This document shows, piece by piece, positions 20,655 to 21,531 of a stretch of 21,531 nucleotides of DNA. The position numbers and the translations under genes were made by a program. Within the stretch, counting starts at the first letter, position 1, and the number at the start of each line of letters is the position of its first letter. Under the pieces are notes generated by a model, which made no database searches, was not told the origin of the DNA, and was given only the letters and a program-made list of their open reading frames with translations. Source of the DNA: a virus; IMG/VR virus record IMGVR_UViG_3300018080_000092, positions 1 to 21,531 of that record; one strand, written 5' to 3'.

Positions 20655-20800
20655 CTTGCCAACCTACCAACCTTGCCAACCTATTTCCCCATGATATAGA
20701 ATCCCCCCTTTATACCTATGTAGGTTTTAGGTTGGCAAGGTTGGCAAGTTGGCAAATCACGCCTAAAATGCTTGCCAACCTGTTGCCAACCTTGCCAACT
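20655..20800. repeat. Iteron-like repeat array, origin candidate
   Basis: Eight copies of CTTGCCAACCT or close variants lie in three clusters: two on the plus strand (20655-20665, 20672-20682), three on the minus strand (20729-20739, 20738-20748, 20747-20756) and three on the plus strand (20771-20781, 20782-20792, 20791-20800). Units within a cluster repeat every 9-17 bp. The middle cluster can pair over 17 bp with either outer one (20667-20683 with 20728-20744, or 20731-20747 with 20783-20799). An A/T-containing spacer (20684-20727) separates the first two clusters. Placement next to the helicase gene supports an origin or a regulatory array. Confidence 0.7.
20709..20738 (-). promoter_or_regulatory. 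Promoter candidate for the morphogenesis unit, inside the iteron array
   Basis: The minus strand has -35 TTGCCA (20738-20733) within an iteron and -10 TATAAA (20714-20709) after 18 bp, each a five-of-six match. Transcription would start near 20702 and reach the zinc-ribbon gene at 20606 after about 95 bases that include the first iteron cluster. A protein bound to the iterons would compete with RNA polymerase. Confidence 0.5.
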
Positions 20801-21531
20801 AAAAGAGGTTTTTCGACCTGATTCCAACATAACCGCGTAGTTGATCGCCATCTAGTCGCCTACTTCTGGCCAACCTCCACTTCTTGAGTATGGCCGCCAA
20901 TTGCATTTGGTGGCCGCGTCTACTCGATCCGTGCAATCCATTATTCTCCAGTGTATCGAGTAGGTGGCTTGTTGGCGTGAACCACGTTTCTTGGGCCGGG
21001 TCAATTTCGTAGAACTGGCGCAAGATGTCTTCAATTGGGTCTTCGATCTCAAATTGCGCGTTTATGTTCTGAGCCAGGGCCACTTGCTCTTTTCGGAGCT
21101 TGCCCAGGTCGCCGTGTGAGAATTGCCGAAAGGCCTCAGCCCAAACCTGGTTTACGTCCACTTTCTTGGAATACGACCACATTATACTCTTTAGGTCGAG
21201 AATGAGAAAGCGTCGGTTTCCGGTACTATCGTTCAGAAATCCGTACTCGTTGTTGATCGTTCCTATAAACGAGGCCAGTGCCGGTTTGACAATGTCGTTT
21301 CGCCCATATGGTTTGCGCACTGTCACCACTTCCTGAGTCAGAAAGAACTTAAGCGCCTCCCTATCGGCGCGTCGCATCGTATTACCTAGCTCTCCGACTT
21401 CCCATATCCACTTGCGGATCAATTGGAGTTGATGGTCCTTGTTATCGGGCTCTATGTTCCCTTCGACGAACCTGTCCGGCAAGGGGGAACATAGCCATCG
21501 CGCAAAGAAAGATTTGCCGATATTTTGCGGC
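20799..21531 (-). CDS. VirE/VapE-family P-loop helicase, C-terminal part (continues from 773-1)
   Basis: This is the remainder of the helicase whose start is at 773, ending with TAG at 20801-20799. Bases 21409-21531 duplicate 1-123, so the P-loop at residues 217-224 is only just outside or at the edge of this copy. Visible here are the Walker B-like segment WEVGEL (residues 260-265), ADREALKFFLTQ, the PYGRN segment, the sensor-like GTINNEYGFL and the arginine motif GNRRF (321-325). Together these are the classic order of VirE-domain ATPases. The last 90 residues form a separate helical domain, possibly DNA-binding (SSRRGHQMQLAAILKKWRLA). The stop lies at the edge of the iteron array. Confidence 0.88.
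   Translation of the reverse strand, partial: PQNIGKSFFARWLCSPLPDRFVEGNIEPDNKDHQLQLIRKWIWEVGELGNTMRRADREALKFFLTQEVVTVRKPYGRNDIVKPALASFIGTINNEYGFLNDSTGNRRFLILDLKSIMWSYSKKVDVNQVWAEAFRQFSHGDLGKLRKEQVALAQNINAQFEIEDPIEDILRQFYEIDPAQETWFTPTSHLLDTLENNGLHGSSRRGHQMQLAAILKKWRLARSRRLDGDQLRGYVGIRSKNLF
21409..21531. repeat. Terminal direct repeat, right copy
   Basis: These bases are an exact copy of 1-123. They should be removed when the molecule is circularised, leaving 21,408 bp. Confidence 0.93.

Overview
The window is a complete, apparently circular genome of a small tailed bacteriophage with siphovirus-type architecture. Its first 123 bases recur exactly as its last 123 bases, so the unique circle is 21,408 bp. 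The overlap falls inside one open reading frame, a VirE/VapE-family helicase, which becomes whole (460 codons) when the ends are joined. Genes overlap by TGATG, ATGA or TAATG junctions and mostly carry GGAGG-type ribosome binding sites, so the host is a bacterium; its taxon cannot be told from the sequence.

Layout. A divergent control region at about 2990-3063 holds two mirror-image promoters, each overlapping a 20-bp palindromic operator. To the right, a short plus-strand cassette (3082-4720) encodes a GIY-YIG-like nuclease, an XRE-type repressor, a PD-(D/E)XK-type nuclease, two tiny membrane proteins and three small proteins. Everything else is on the minus strand. Leftward from the same control region come a tRNA-like element in the presumed 5' leader, three small proteins, an ERF-type recombinase and a pentapeptide-repeat protein. 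A second regulated promoter (922-895) follows, then the VirE helicase gene, which crosses the contig ends.

Downstream of the helicase (20655-20800) is an iteron-like array of eight TTGCCAAC repeats in three alternating clusters. It contains a promoter candidate for the morphogenesis genes and is the best origin candidate. The genes then run in packaging and assembly order: small zinc-ribbon and helical proteins, a DUF5681-type small terminase candidate, TerL, portal, a CxxC protein, MuF-type head protein, a proline-rich miniprotein, a two-helix membrane protein, scaffold, decoration protein, major capsid, a 55-residue protein, a beta-helix protein, head-tail connectors, tail terminator, tail tube, tail chaperone with a -1 frameshift, a short tape measure, a minor tail protein with a C1q-like end, an acidic protein and a fibre-like protein. 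This late unit meets the plus-strand cassette tail to tail at 4717-4720.

How it works together, by inference: the XRE repressor probably controls the divergent promoters. ERF and the VirE helicase serve replication and recombination using host polymerases. The long minus-strand unit builds and fills the particle. No integrase, DNA polymerase, endolysin or recognisable holin/spanin set was found. Repressor control, an iteron-like array and no integrase leave a phage-plasmid lifestyle possible, but the sequence does not prove it. No stretch over 300 bases lacks a gene; the longest gaps (2852-3081, 20607-20798, 774-923) are the three regulatory regions.
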